64,000 bases of DNA from Bacillus thuringiensis. Its GTDB lineage: Bacteria; Bacillota; Bacilli; Bacillales; Bacillaceae_G. The translations under genes and the position numbers were made by a program. The notes under the pieces are model-generated. The model saw nothing but the letters and a program-made list of their open reading frames with translations. It was not told the origin of the DNA and did not search any database. Shown one piece after another: positions 9,435 to 19,353 of this stretch (the stretch's first letter is position 1; every line of letters starts with the position of its first letter). The DNA is taken from assembly GCF_001182785.1 (NCBI RefSeq), contig NZ_CP012099.1, forward strand, positions 2,230,501 to 2,294,500. Direction: 5' to 3'.

Positions 9435-9638
9435 ATCTTACAAAAATGTAAGGTAAATGTAAGCGAAATCGAGGGAACGAGTTGTAGAAAAATGAGAATA
9501 TGAAATAGGAAATAGGTTCATGTTAAAGGTGTAACTCTTATTGAATGAATAATTAAAAAATTCTTAAGAATTTACATGACAAAATAATAAGAAATATGTG
9601 AGAAATTGATTTTATACAAAAGGGATGGAGTGAAAGAG

Positions 9639-10406
9639 ATGTCAACAAATGTAGTTACTGTAGAAAGTGTAGAAAAAACGTATGGGAAAAGAAATGAGAA
9701 TCAGTCAAAAGCATTAAGGGGTGTATCGTTAAGTATTAAAGAAGGAGAATTTGTCGGGATCATGGGACCTTCTGGTTCTGGAAAAACGACTTTACTTAAT
9801 GTGATAAGTACACTTGACCAAGCGACAGGTGGTAGTGTGACGATAGCTAGTACAAATATTACTTCTATGAAGGGCAATGCGTTATCTGATTTTCGCTCTC
9901 AAAAATTAGGTTTCATTTTTCAAGATTTTAATCTACTAGAAAACTTATCAATTTATGAAAATATAGCTTTACCACTTTCTTTGCAAGGCGTACCGTCAAG
10001 TGAGATTACTGGAAAGGTAAATGACGTTGCAAAAAAATTAGGCATCACTGAAATTTTAACAAAATATCCGACTGCGGTTTCTGGAGGACAAAAGCAAAGA
10101 ACAGCGGCGGCAAGAGCTTTAGTACATAATCCAGCAATTGTATTAGCAGATGAACCGACAGGAGCGCTTGATAGTAAAAATGCAAAAAGTTTATTAGAAG
10201 CGATGCAAGATTTACATGAAAATCATAATGTAAGTATTTTAATGGTTACACACGATGCATTTAGTGCAAGTTATTGTGAGCGTATTTTATTTATTCAAGA
10301 TGGTCTTCTTTATAAAGAATTAAATCGTCAAGGCACTAGAGAGAATTTCTATCAAGACATTTTAGGTGTGCTCGCTCATATGGGCTCAGCTGCTGAGTCT
10401 AAGTAG
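9639..10406 (+). CDS. ABC transporter ATP-binding protein, BceA-like
   Basis: A 255-residue nucleotide-binding subunit with Walker A GPSGSGKTT, the signature VSGGQKQR, Walker B IVLADEPTGALD, and an H-loop in MVTHDAFSA. It is of the MacB/BceA type and is followed 11 nt later by an FtsX-type permease, so the two form a BceAB-like complex for peptide-antibiotic detoxification or sensing. ATG at 9639 is chosen because GGAG lies 8 nt before it. No BceRS two-component genes are adjacent. Confidence 0.88.
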   Translation: MSTNVVTVESVEKTYGKRNENQSKALRGVSLSIKEGEFVGIMGPSGSGKTTLLNVISTLDQATGGSVTIASTNITSMKGNALSDFRSQKLGFIFQDFNLLENLSIYENIALPLSLQGVPSSEITGKVNDVAKKLGITEILTKYPTAVSGGQKQRTAAARALVHNPAIVLADEPTGALDSKNAKSLLEAMQDLHENHNVSILMVTHDAFSASYCERILFIQDGLLYKELNRQGTRENFYQDILGVLAHMGSAAESK

Positions 10407-10417
10407 GGGGCGAAACT

Positions 10418-12298
10418 ATGTTATTTAAATTATCACGTCATAGTATGAAAAAGATGTTAAAAGATTATATGGTTTTACTTATTGGCCTTGTTATTAGTAT
10501 TAGTATTTTCTACATGTTCCAAACAATGGCGATGAATAGTGAATTTACGAAAGATAATAGTCTAATTAGTAGTATTAGACTCGTCTTTTGGGTAGGTGCA
10601 ATACTATTATCTTTCATTACTGTATTTTATATTATATATGCCAACTCTTTCTTGCTCACGTTAAGAAGAAAAGAACTCGGTATGTACATGATGCTTGGTG
10701 CGAAAAAGAAAAAAGTAGCACAGTTATTATTTATTGAAACATTCGGTATGGGTATTGTTAGTATTATTATCGGTATTTTAGTAGGGATGTTACTTGCAAG
10801 TGTAGCAGGGAACCTTTTAATGAATGGAATGGAAATTTCAGCAAAAGGTAGTTACGCATCTGTATACACACCAGCAATTTTAGTTACAGCTATTTTCTTC
10901 TTAATACTATTTTTCATTACTGGCGTAATGAACAGTGTCCGATTGTTACGTAAAACTGAACTAGAATTAATTCGTGAAGATGAAACACTAGATGAAGTGA
11001 AGAAAAGTAAAACTCGCATTATTATAATGACAGTACTTGGTGTATTACTAGTAAGTACAGGGTACTATTTTATGATCAATGTAAAGATATATGCTGAATT
11101 AGGTTTTATTATAGCAACCATCGTTACAACACTTGGAACATATTTTATCTTTAGTTCATTACTCCCATTTTTTGTGATGAAAATTAAGGGGAATAAAAAA
11201 CGAAATGAAACGGGCTTAAATAGTTTTACATATGCACAGCTACGCTTTCGAGTAAATAGTTTATCGAGAGTATTAGGTACTGTAGCTATGTTAATTGCAT
11301 TAGGCGCAGGTGCGATGACGGCAGGTATGGCGTTCCAAAAAAATGTAGGTATTATGACAGACTTTTCTCGTGTATATGATGTTGTAATTCATGATTCGAA
11401 TGATCAAGACAAAGCTGCCTTAAAAGAAATGGAAATTGTTGAAGAAAGCAAGTACAAATATAAAGTAGATGGAGAAGCGGTTTATTATTTACGTAACGAC
11501 TTAACTGCGAAACCACCACTTGTTTCAGACCATTTTGATACAAAAACGTTAAAAGAGCCTGTTCGTAAACGTGTGACTGAACCTTTAACTGAACCTGTAT
11601 ATTCAGCTTTAGAGGCTCCTGAATTAGCAAAATTCCCTCGTATGCCAAAGGATTGGGAAGACGCAGTTGTAAGAGAGATACAAATTACGCATAATCAATT
11701 TAGCGGAAAACCAGTAAGAATTGCAGACGAAGAGCATTATAAAGGAATTCAAGGAACAGAACACACTGTAATATTAGCAAAAGTAGATGATATGAAAAAA
11801 TATAAACCGTTATTGATCGAAATAGACAAGAGACAAAAAGCACAAATTGAAAAAGCAACAGGTGAAAAGGTAGACTTATTTACGAAAATGACAATTTATC
11901 AGTTTATGAACAGCTTCATGAGCGGAACAATGTTTATGGGATTTTTCCTCGGAATTGCCTTTTTAGCAATGATGGCAAGTTCCCTTATGTTCAAAATATT
12001 AACAGGTGCTTCTCGCGACGTACGCCGTTATGAAATGTTACGAAAAATTGGTGTGAGACGCAGTATGTTAACGAAAAGTATATATAAAGAAATTTCATAT
12101 TTATTTATCTTCCCAGCGATCATTGGCATTTCTCACGTTTTAGTAGGGCTTAACTTATTTAGCTTTATATTAGTTGACCCGTTTGTGAAAGTGTGGGTGC
12201 CAATAGGAATTTTCTTAGTCATTTATTTCATTTATTACTGGATAACTGTTCAACTTTATAAAGGTATGGTAATGCCGAAAGAAGAGGTAGCTAAATAG
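10418..12298 (+). CDS. ABC transporter permease, BceB/FtsX-like
   Basis: A 626-residue permease with about ten transmembrane segments. The first FtsX-type block is near residues 55-170. A large extracytoplasmic loop of about 200 residues lies near 310-500, followed by a C-terminal FtsX block. The long loop after TM7 is typical of BceB proteins that bind peptide antibiotics or lipid II-cycle intermediates. It forms an operon with the preceding ATPase. The ligand is unknown. Confidence 0.87.
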   Translation: MLFKLSRHSMKKMLKDYMVLLIGLVISISIFYMFQTMAMNSEFTKDNSLISSIRLVFWVGAILLSFITVFYIIYANSFLLTLRRKELGMYMMLGAKKKKVAQLLFIETFGMGIVSIIIGILVGMLLASVAGNLLMNGMEISAKGSYASVYTPAILVTAIFFLILFFITGVMNSVRLLRKTELELIREDETLDEVKKSKTRIIIMTVLGVLLVSTGYYFMINVKIYAELGFIIATIVTTLGTYFIFSSLLPFFVMKIKGNKKRNETGLNSFTYAQLRFRVNSLSRVLGTVAMLIALGAGAMTAGMAFQKNVGIMTDFSRVYDVVIHDSNDQDKAALKEMEIVEESKYKYKVDGEAVYYLRNDLTAKPPLVSDHFDTKTLKEPVRKRVTEPLTEPVYSALEAPELAKFPRMPKDWEDAVVREIQITHNQFSGKPVRIADEEHYKGIQGTEHTVILAKVDDMKKYKPLLIEIDKRQKAQIEKATGEKVDLFTKMTIYQFMNSFMSGTMFMGFFLGIAFLAMMASSLMFKILTGASRDVRRYEMLRKIGVRRSMLTKSIYKEISYLFIFPAIIGISHVLVGLNLFSFILVDPFVKVWVPIGIFLVIYFIYYWITVQLYKGMVMPKEEVAK

Positions 12299-12308
12299 TT
12301 TATGAAAC

Positions 12309-12343
12309 GAGTCCTTGTGTTGAGAATAAGGGCTCTTTTTTTA
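12309..12343 (+). terminator. Terminator after the BceAB-like operon
   Basis: GAGTCCTT pairs with AAGGGCTC, then seven Ts. Confidence 0.7.
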
Positions 12344-12450
12344 TGTTTTTTATAAAGAAGGAAAAGATTGGATAATGGTCGAAAAATATAATGTAACTTC
12401 CAAGAAATGACTAAAGCAATACTATTTTGTCGAGAGAAAGGATACGAAGT

Positions 12451-13713
12451 ATGAAAGAAATGCTACAGTTATTTCGCAACAAAGTGTATGCACGTTTTTT
12501 TCTAGCGAATATTTTAGAACGACTCGGTTCTATGATTGCTGGAGTTTCTTTAATGTTTTATTTGTTAGACCAATACGGAAAACAACCAGTTTACGCAACG
12601 ATGACACAAATTATGATGGCATTACCTGCATTAATCTTTTTTCTATTAGTAGGGACGGTAGTGGATCGTTTTGATAGACAGCGTATTTGTACGGTAAGTA
12701 ACATATGTTGTTCGCTTTGTAATATCGGAATTCTAATTTCGCTTTATTACGGGATGATTATACTCGTCTTTATATTTTTATTTTTGGAAAATGCATGTAT
12801 ACAATTTTTCTCTCCGTCAGAACAGTCGATGATACAGGGAGTAGTTGAATCAGACCAATACGGTGCAGCAGCGGGTATTAATCAAATGGTAAATAGTTTG
12901 TATGCTTTGTTTGGTGTAGGAATTGCAACGATGGTGTACTGGACTTTTGGAATTTACGGGAGCATTTTAGTAAATACGCTCACTTTTATTATGAGTGGTA
13001 TTTTGATTCAAACGATCTCCATTCCAGAAAAAGTTCGTTTACCAAATGGTAGAACAAAATGGAAAGAAGTTAATTTGAAGATGTTAATAACAGAGTTTAA
13101 AGAAGGGATTAGGTATATATACCAAAATGAAACTTTAAAAAAATTACTTTTAGGATTTATCGTATTTGGATTATTAAATGGTGTTTTAAGTGTATCCACT
13201 ACTTACATATTAAAATACAAACTAGCTCCAGAAACGTATGAAAGTTTAGCGATGGTGGGCGGTGTAGTTGGAGGGATTTCATTACTAATTGGAAGCATAG
13301 TAGCAACGAGTATAGGTAAGAAATATGCGCCAAAATCTATTATAGTTTTTGGTATGGCAGGCTCAGGAGTCTTCTTTGGTATGTGTTACTTTGTAAATTA
13401 CGTATGGTCTTTTTATGTATGTATCGCTTTAGCGACATTCTTTTTACCGTTTATTAATGTTGCAATATCAGGTTGGATGTATGATATCGTAGAAGAATCG
13501 TTTATGGGGCGTGTTCAAAGTTTGCTAAGTCCATTAACGACAGGGTTTCAATTGTTATCTCTTGGAGCGATAGCTATGTTATTCCCGAAATGGATTGAGG
13601 CGGATACTTTGTATATTATTTTATTTGGTTTATTATTTTTTGTTACGTGTTTATACCAAGCTATTTTACCTAGTGGGCAAAAGCGAGTACATGTTGTAGC
13701 TAAAGAGATGTGA
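12451..13713 (+). CDS. MFS transporter
   Basis: A 420-residue, 12-helix major facilitator. The loop VGTVVDRFDRQRI between TM2 and TM3 fits the MFS signature region. The overall pattern suggests a drug/macrolide-efflux-type carrier; the substrate is unknown. ATG at 12451, 6 nt after GAAAGGA, is preferred over the TTG at 12427. The next ABC permease gene starts 56 nt later, so co-transcription is possible. Confidence 0.8.
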   Translation: MKEMLQLFRNKVYARFFLANILERLGSMIAGVSLMFYLLDQYGKQPVYATMTQIMMALPALIFFLLVGTVVDRFDRQRICTVSNICCSLCNIGILISLYYGMIILVFIFLFLENACIQFFSPSEQSMIQGVVESDQYGAAAGINQMVNSLYALFGVGIATMVYWTFGIYGSILVNTLTFIMSGILIQTISIPEKVRLPNGRTKWKEVNLKMLITEFKEGIRYIYQNETLKKLLLGFIVFGLLNGVLSVSTTYILKYKLAPETYESLAMVGGVVGGISLLIGSIVATSIGKKYAPKSIIVFGMAGSGVFFGMCYFVNYVWSFYVCIALATFFLPFINVAISGWMYDIVEESFMGRVQSLLSPLTTGFQLLSLGAIAMLFPKWIEADTLYIILFGLLFFVTCLYQAILPSGQKRVHVVAKEM

Positions 13714-13769
13714 CATATTTAGCTCTTTTTGTTTCTAGATATTCTATCGAATGGTAAGGGGTAATAGTT

Positions 13770-14636
13770 ATGTTCATGCGAACTGCTAAGTGGTGTTGGA
13801 TTACTTGTTTACAATTATTAGCTGCAATTCTATGTATAATCTGTTTAGGTGCGCTCCCTCGATTATTTAAGGGATTGCAAATTGATTTAATCGGTTTTTG
13901 GAACACGATTGTGTTTATTGGAGGAAAGTTACTCCGACCATGGGAAATTACATTTGGATTTCGAGACTCGAGGAAATTATTTCCGCAAATATGGATTCAT
14001 TATAGTGAAACTATGATTGTATTTCTATCAGCTTTTTTACTATCTTTGCTTATAGCGTATGTACTTGTTGTTTGGGTATTGCAGCGTTCTCATATGAAGC
14101 AAAAAATGTGGAATGGAGTTTTTCTTACGTTAGAGAGTATACCGGATATATTACTTATTTTATTATCACAACTTCTTGTTGTAATTATGTTTCAAAAAAC
14201 AGGATTTATGCCGGTCAAACTGGCTGGATTAGGGGAAGAAAGGATACGTTTGTTACCAATTATATGTCTTACAATACCAACAACATTATTGTTTATTAAA
14301 CTGTTTTTATTACGGTTTAAAGAAGAATTAGAGAAAGATTATAGTTTGTTTGCCAAGAGTAAAGGGCTAAGCTTACGGCATATTTTGACACATCATATTT
14401 CAAGAAATGTTTTATTAACGACAATTTATTACGCGAAAACAAATATTTTATTTATGCTTTCTAATTTATATATTATTGAATGGATATTTAATACATATGG
14501 TATGTTTGTTTTTGTAAAAGAAAATTCTAAATTAGAAATATTTACAGTGAGTCTAGTAATATTATACGTACCGCTTTTTATACTATTTCGTATATTACAT
14601 ACGCTTTTACAAAATGTTATAAGGGAGCGTGTGTAA
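13770..14636 (+). CDS. ABC transporter permease, oligopeptide DppB/AppB type
   Basis: A 288-residue inner-membrane permease of the binding-protein-dependent type 1 family, with about six helices and a degenerate coupling-helix region around EKDYSLFAKSKGLSLRHIL. It is paired with a second permease whose ATG lies 1 nt after this stop. No substrate-binding protein or ATPase gene is adjacent, so the pair must borrow partners or work unusually. ATG at 13770 follows AAGGGG. Confidence 0.78.
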   Translation: MFMRTAKWCWITCLQLLAAILCIICLGALPRLFKGLQIDLIGFWNTIVFIGGKLLRPWEITFGFRDSRKLFPQIWIHYSETMIVFLSAFLLSLLIAYVLVVWVLQRSHMKQKMWNGVFLTLESIPDILLILLSQLLVVIMFQKTGFMPVKLAGLGEERIRLLPIICLTIPTTLLFIKLFLLRFKEELEKDYSLFAKSKGLSLRHILTHHISRNVLLTTIYYAKTNILFMLSNLYIIEWIFNTYGMFVFVKENSKLEIFTVSLVILYVPLFILFRILHTLLQNVIRERV

Positions 14637-14637
14637 C

Positions 14638-15642
14638 ATGTGGCAAGTTGTAAAAAGAGATGTGAGATTTTGGATAGGTGTTACTTTTCTGAGTGTACTA
14701 ATGATTATTAGTATTGGATATACGTTATTTTTCGATGGGAATATTCGTGAACTTACGATGATGTATAACGAAAAAGGAGAACTAGAGGCTGCGCCATTTT
14801 CGCCATCAAGTAAATTTTGGTTCGGAAGTGATACGAAAGGCCGTGACCTTGTCCAATTAATAATAGAAGGCGCGAAATGGACAGTTGGAGCGAGTATAAT
14901 TATAGCAACTTTACGAGTTATAGTTGGAGGAGGGATTGGGTTACTTCTTGGTATGTATGGTAAACGATCATTCCCAGTTATTTCATCCTTTTTTGATCCT
15001 TTTAGTATTGTACCGATGGTTATGATTTCTTATTTTATGTTAAATGAAGTATTAACGTTTGATAGTGGAGCAGAAGTTGTGCCGTTATATTTGCGTGTGG
15101 CATTTCAAATTATAGTTCTTGTATGTCTTGCTGCACCAACGGTTATGTTGTATGTAGCGCAAGAAGTTAAACGTATTAAGAAAGAAGAATTTATGTTGGC
15201 AGCCACTGTGCTTGGCGGGAGTAAGTGGCAAAGGTTAAAGCGCCATATATGGCCTCATATGTTGCCATCATTTCTTTTATTAGTAGCACAACAATTTGTG
15301 AGTACTTTATTACTTCTTTTACACCTTGGTTTGTTGCAATTATTCTTTGGTGGAACAATAACCTTCAGTGGAATGGATCCAGATAGTGTAACAAAAGAAT
15401 GGACCGGCCTAGTTGGTCAAAACTTCCGCCACTTAACTACTCATACATGGATTGTACTTATACCGATTGCTTTTTATAGTATGACAATTTTAGCTGGAAA
15501 CCTTATTAGTAATAGCATGCAAGATGCGATTAAGCTAGGAAATGTGAGAAGGCCAGAGCGGGAAGGTAGAGAAGTGCAAGTAGAGAAACAAGTACAACCA
15601 ACTATGAATGACTTTTCTTTTTATAGGGAGATACAAAAGTAA
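14638..15642 (+). CDS. ABC transporter permease, oligopeptide DppC type
   Basis: A 334-residue permease partner of the preceding gene. It has an N-terminal helix, the segment FWFGSDTKGRDL typical of DppC/OppC N-terminal domains, and a coupling loop around EEFMLAATVLGGSKWQRLKRHIWPHMLP. ATG at 14638 follows an AGGGAG site inside the previous gene. A terminator follows the stop. Import of peptides or nickel-like ligands is possible; the substrate cannot be read. Confidence 0.8.
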   Translation: MWQVVKRDVRFWIGVTFLSVLMIISIGYTLFFDGNIRELTMMYNEKGELEAAPFSPSSKFWFGSDTKGRDLVQLIIEGAKWTVGASIIIATLRVIVGGGIGLLLGMYGKRSFPVISSFFDPFSIVPMVMISYFMLNEVLTFDSGAEVVPLYLRVAFQIIVLVCLAAPTVMLYVAQEVKRIKKEEFMLAATVLGGSKWQRLKRHIWPHMLPSFLLLVAQQFVSTLLLLLHLGLLQLFFGGTITFSGMDPDSVTKEWTGLVGQNFRHLTTHTWIVLIPIAFYSMTILAGNLISNSMQDAIKLGNVRRPEREGREVQVEKQVQPTMNDFSFYREIQK

Positions 15643-15644
15643 AG

Positions 15645-15684
15645 AAAGATAGCTGAAGACAAATCGTTTTCAGCTATCTTTTTT
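15645..15684. terminator. Bidirectional terminator
   Basis: AAGATAGCTGAA and TTCAGCTATCTT flank a short loop, with a T-run on the plus strand and an A-rich 5' side. It lies between convergent genes. Confidence 0.8.
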
Positions 15685-15687
15685 CGC

Positions 15688-17388
15688 TTAAAGTGGAGGT
15701 AAATCAATCTTACCTTCTTCAAATAATTCTTTTATCATATGCTTCGTATAACCAGCGGCTTGACCAAATGTGATTTTTGCTGGCATTGGTGCTTCGTTAG
15801 CATCTACAACTACATCAATAATACACGGTTTATTTTGTTTTACTGCATTTTCGAAAGCGGGAAGTAGTTCATCTAAATTCTCAACACGGTATCCAATACC
15901 TCCACACGCCTCTGCATATTTTGCAAAATCAGGGTTCGTTAAATCTGTTTCGAATTCGATGTTACCCATGACTTCTTGCTCGAATTTAATCATCGCAATT
16001 TTATTATTGTTTAATACGACGACAACGATTGGTAATTTATATTTTACAGCTGTTACGAAGTCATTCATCGTCATTCCAAATCCGCCATCACCACAAACTG
16101 CAAACACTTGTTTATCCGGGAACGCAATTTTTCCAGCAAGAGCACCAGGTAAACCGCAACCAAGTGTTGCGAGCCAGCTAGAAATGACAAATTGCTGGTT
16201 CGTCATACGGAAGTGCCTTGCGGTCCATACTGTTACATTTCCGACATCGACTGATAGAATTGCATCATCATGTGCTACTTGCTGCAGAGCATGCATAACG
16301 CGTTGTGGTTTAATTGGAATGGAAGAGTCTTCTTCTTGCTCGTGTAATTTTTCTTCCCACTTTTTCATCATTTCTTGATAATGTTCTAAGAAGGAATGGT
16401 CTGTGTGTTTTTCAACATTTTCAATTAACCATCGCAATGTTTTATCAGCATCACCAGCTAAACCAATATCTGTCGCGTAACGTTTCCCGATTTGGGCAGG
16501 ATCTGTATCGATATGAATTGTTTTTGCTTTTTCAGGTAAGAAGCCGGTGAACGGATAAGAAGTACCGACCATAATTAAAGTATCTGCATGCTTCATTGCT
16601 TCATAAGAAGGTTTCGTTCCAATTAATCCTAATCCACCAATACAAAGAGGGTGTTCATCAGGAATAATTCCTTTAGCAGGTAATGTAAGTACGATTGGAG
16701 CACCAATATGTTCTGCCAATGCAAGTAAAGATTCTCTCGCATGTTTTGTTCCTTTTCCTGCTAAAATCACAGGCTTTTTCGCTTCATTTATTGCGAGTTT
16801 TGCTCCATCTAAATCTTCTTTTTGTGGAAACAACTCAGGTAAAGTAAAAGAAGTATTTGTAATACGAGCACCATTTTTCACTTCGAATTTCGGGACATCA
16901 TCTGGAATTGTAAGAACGGATACACCTTTTTTCGTATAAGCCATTCGAATTGCTTGATTCACTACGGCAGGTAGTTGCTCTGCTGACATAATACGCTGGT
17001 TATAAACCGCAACATCATCAAACATTCTTTCTAAATTTACTTCTTGGAAAAAGTCCGTTCCAAGTAAATCGGTTTCTACTTGACCTGAAATTGCTAGAAC
17101 AGGGGCTTTATCGAGTTTCGCATCATATAAACCATTTAATAAATGAATAGCACCAGGTCCTGCAATTGCCATACAAACGCCAAGTTTTCCTGTTAATTTC
17201 GCATAGGCAGCCGCTGCTAATGCACCAGCTTCTTCATGGCGAACTTGAATGAATTTAATTTTATCTTGTTTTTTTCTTAAAGCTTCAATGATAGAATTGA
17301 TGGAATCTCCAGGCATACCGTATATGTGTTCTACTCCCCAGTCAATTAATAAATCAACTAATGCTTCACCAGCTGTTTTTCCAAACAT
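15688..17388 (-). CDS. Thiamine-diphosphate-dependent pyruvate oxidase (YdaP/PoxB-like)
   Basis: A 566-residue enzyme of the acetolactate synthase/pyruvate oxidase superfamily. The N-terminal Pyr domain has the catalytic Glu in VRHEEAGALAA; a central FAD/NAD-like domain follows; the C-terminal PP domain has the ThDP motif from GDGGFGMTM to NNNKIAM. It most resembles B. subtilis YdaP, predicted to convert pyruvate to acetate and CO2. The start is ATG at 17388 after a GGAGGAA site. It is monocistronic. Confidence 0.88.
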   Translation of the reverse strand: MFGKTAGEALVDLLIDWGVEHIYGMPGDSINSIIEALRKKQDKIKFIQVRHEEAGALAAAAYAKLTGKLGVCMAIAGPGAIHLLNGLYDAKLDKAPVLAISGQVETDLLGTDFFQEVNLERMFDDVAVYNQRIMSAEQLPAVVNQAIRMAYTKKGVSVLTIPDDVPKFEVKNGARITNTSFTLPELFPQKEDLDGAKLAINEAKKPVILAGKGTKHARESLLALAEHIGAPIVLTLPAKGIIPDEHPLCIGGLGLIGTKPSYEAMKHADTLIMVGTSYPFTGFLPEKAKTIHIDTDPAQIGKRYATDIGLAGDADKTLRWLIENVEKHTDHSFLEHYQEMMKKWEEKLHEQEEDSSIPIKPQRVMHALQQVAHDDAILSVDVGNVTVWTARHFRMTNQQFVISSWLATLGCGLPGALAGKIAFPDKQVFAVCGDGGFGMTMNDFVTAVKYKLPIVVVVLNNNKIAMIKFEQEVMGNIEFETDLTNPDFAKYAEACGGIGYRVENLDELLPAFENAVKQNKPCIIDVVVDANEAPMPAKITFGQAAGYTKHMIKELFEEGKIDLPPL

Positions 17389-17524
17389 AATTGTTCCTCC
17401 TTATAATAGGTAGATAACATTATGTTTTGGATAAAAAGGAAAAATATACAAATAAGAAAATTTATCTGGTTATTTGTAATCTAAGAATCAGTGTGGGAGG
17501 AACAAAAGTTTCACTTTAGCAACT

Positions 17525-18262
17525 TTAATGATGACCAGCGAATAAAGTGAACACTGTTATTAGTAAAAAACCACTAGTTGCCCATATTAGAAATGTAAGG
17601 AAAGAGAGCTGTTTCTTAGCTTTCCAAAGCATTTCATGAATTGTGACATATCCAAGTGAACCAATAGCACTTCCCATAATGAGTCCTTGCAGGTGAAGAG
17701 CTTTTCCTTCCATCAAAATGCCAAAAACTGTGCCAGTGCCGAGAATAAGAGAAAGTAATAAAGTCGTTAATAAAAAGGAAATATATTTATGTTTTGTAAA
17801 AAGAAATGGAATAATTAAAGCTAATCCTTCTGGAATATGGTGAACGACAATTGCTATTAAAAACGGAATGGCAGAGTCATTATGATTTATAAAAGCTGTA
17901 CCTAACGCAAATCCACTTGGTATATTATGAATAAATATAGCGAAAGAGAGAAAAAGGAAGGTTTGCCATGCTTGTTGATCTTTTTTATGTATCATTGGAT
18001 GATGACAATAGTTATCTAATAAGCTCATAACTAAAATACCGATGGCTATACCAAGTATAGGCCCAATCATTTCGTAGCTTGAAAATGTTTCAGGAATAAT
18101 TTCAAGGGATAAAAGCCCAAGCAAAATACCGCCACATAATGCATATAAACGATGCATTTTTTCTTCAATTAGCTGGCGTGTAGCAATGCCAACAGCACCG
18201 CCTAATAATAAGCCACCAAATGAAAAAAATGTAACTATCATAGGAATCCATAATCGTTCCAT
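17525..18262 (-). CDS. ZIP family divalent metal transporter
   Basis: A 245-residue membrane protein with about eight helices. Metal-site histidines appear in HNIPSGFALG (TM4) and HHIPEGLAL (TM5), the signature of ZIP carriers for zinc, iron or manganese. ATG at 18262 has CGGAG 9 nt upstream and is preferred over the frame opening at 18286. Metal choice is not evident. No metal-regulator box was identified. Confidence 0.87.
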   Translation of the reverse strand: MERLWIPMIVTFFSFGGLLLGGAVGIATRQLIEEKMHRLYALCGGILLGLLSLEIIPETFSSYEMIGPILGIAIGILVMSLLDNYCHHPMIHKKDQQAWQTFLFLSFAIFIHNIPSGFALGTAFINHNDSAIPFLIAIVVHHIPEGLALIIPFLFTKHKYISFLLTTLLLSLILGTGTVFGILMEGKALHLQGLIMGSAIGSLGYVTIHEMLWKAKKQLSFLTFLIWATSGFLLITVFTLFAGHH

Positions 18263-18417
18263 AGTATCACACTCCGATTCTTCCACCTTATTTTTAGCTT
18301 ACGAAAAGGAAAGTTAGATTAGTCCAAGTAATTGTGTTTGATTATAGAGAAAAAAGTAGTGATTCGTTATAATTTATATATTAAATTTAAGTGAGAAAAT
18401 GAAAAGGGGAATTGGTT

Positions 18418-19284
18418 ATGCAACAAATTAAAAAAATAGGAAACTCATTTTGGTATATGACACCTGTTTCTGAAACAGATAGGCCTATCTTAGGAATGGT
18501 CGTTGGACAAGAAAAAACGTTAATGATTGATGCAGGGAATTCAGAAGAACATGCACAATTATTTTTAGAAATGTTAAAAGAAAAAAATGTATCGAATCCT
18601 GATTTTGTAGCACTAACGCATTGGCATTGGGATCATATTTTTGGATTATCTGTATTACATAATGCATTAACTATTTCGCACGTTGAAACGAAAAAAGAAA
18701 TGCAGGCAATAGTATCTTATGAATGGACAGATGAAGCGTTGGATGCACGCGTAAAAGAGGGTACTGAAATTGCATTTTGTGCGGATTGCATAAAAAAAGA
18801 GTTTGAAGAAAAAGCGAGAAATATTAACATTATTCCTCCGACCTTAACGTTCCAGAATCAAATTGAATTAGATCTAGGTGAAGTGACATGCGTGTTAAAA
18901 CATGTGGGCGGAGATCATGCACATGATTCTGTTGTTATGTATATAAAAGAAGAAAAGATATTGTTTTTAGGAGACTGTATATATGCAGATATTTTTTCTT
19001 CGAAGTGGAACTATACGACGAAAAGAACGTTTAAATTGATAGATGAATTAGAGAAATTTGATGCTGAAACCTATATCCTTTCTCATGGGACAGCTATAAA
19101 TCGGGATGAGTTTTTACAAGAAATGCGTTTACTAAAAACAGTAGGAACTTATACAGAAGCTCATAAAGGCGATGAAGAGAAGATAAAGGAAGCGTATAAA
19201 CAAGAACTAGATAGAGAATTAAATGAAGATGAGTTAGAAACAATAACTTATTTTGTCAATGGTTATGAAATGGTTAATCTGTAA
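18418..19284 (+). CDS. Metallo-beta-lactamase fold hydrolase
   Basis: A 288-residue MBL-fold protein with the metal motif THWHWDHIFG (HxHxDH), a further His in HVGGDHAHDS, an Asp in FLGDCIYAD, and a C-terminal His in LSHGTAINRD. The extra C-terminal helical tail after about residue 230 is acidic. It is a candidate general hydrolase (lactonase or thioesterase type). ATG at 18418 lies about 9 nt after AAAAGGGGA. Confidence 0.85.
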   Translation: MQQIKKIGNSFWYMTPVSETDRPILGMVVGQEKTLMIDAGNSEEHAQLFLEMLKEKNVSNPDFVALTHWHWDHIFGLSVLHNALTISHVETKKEMQAIVSYEWTDEALDARVKEGTEIAFCADCIKKEFEEKARNINIIPPTLTFQNQIELDLGEVTCVLKHVGGDHAHDSVVMYIKEEKILFLGDCIYADIFSSKWNYTTKRTFKLIDELEKFDAETYILSHGTAINRDEFLQEMRLLKTVGTYTEAHKGDEEKIKEAYKQELDRELNEDELETITYFVNGYEMVNL

Positions 19285-19319
19285 AACACAGCTCTAATCA
19301 AAAAGTATTATACTTCACA

Positions 19320-19353
19320 AAAAGAGTATTGAAATTTAATTCAATACTCTTTT
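19320..19353. terminator. Bidirectional terminator
   Basis: AAAAGAGTATTGAA and TTCAATACTCTTTT form a perfect 14-bp stem with a 6-nt loop. It overlaps the end of the convergent SMI1 gene. Confidence 0.85.
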
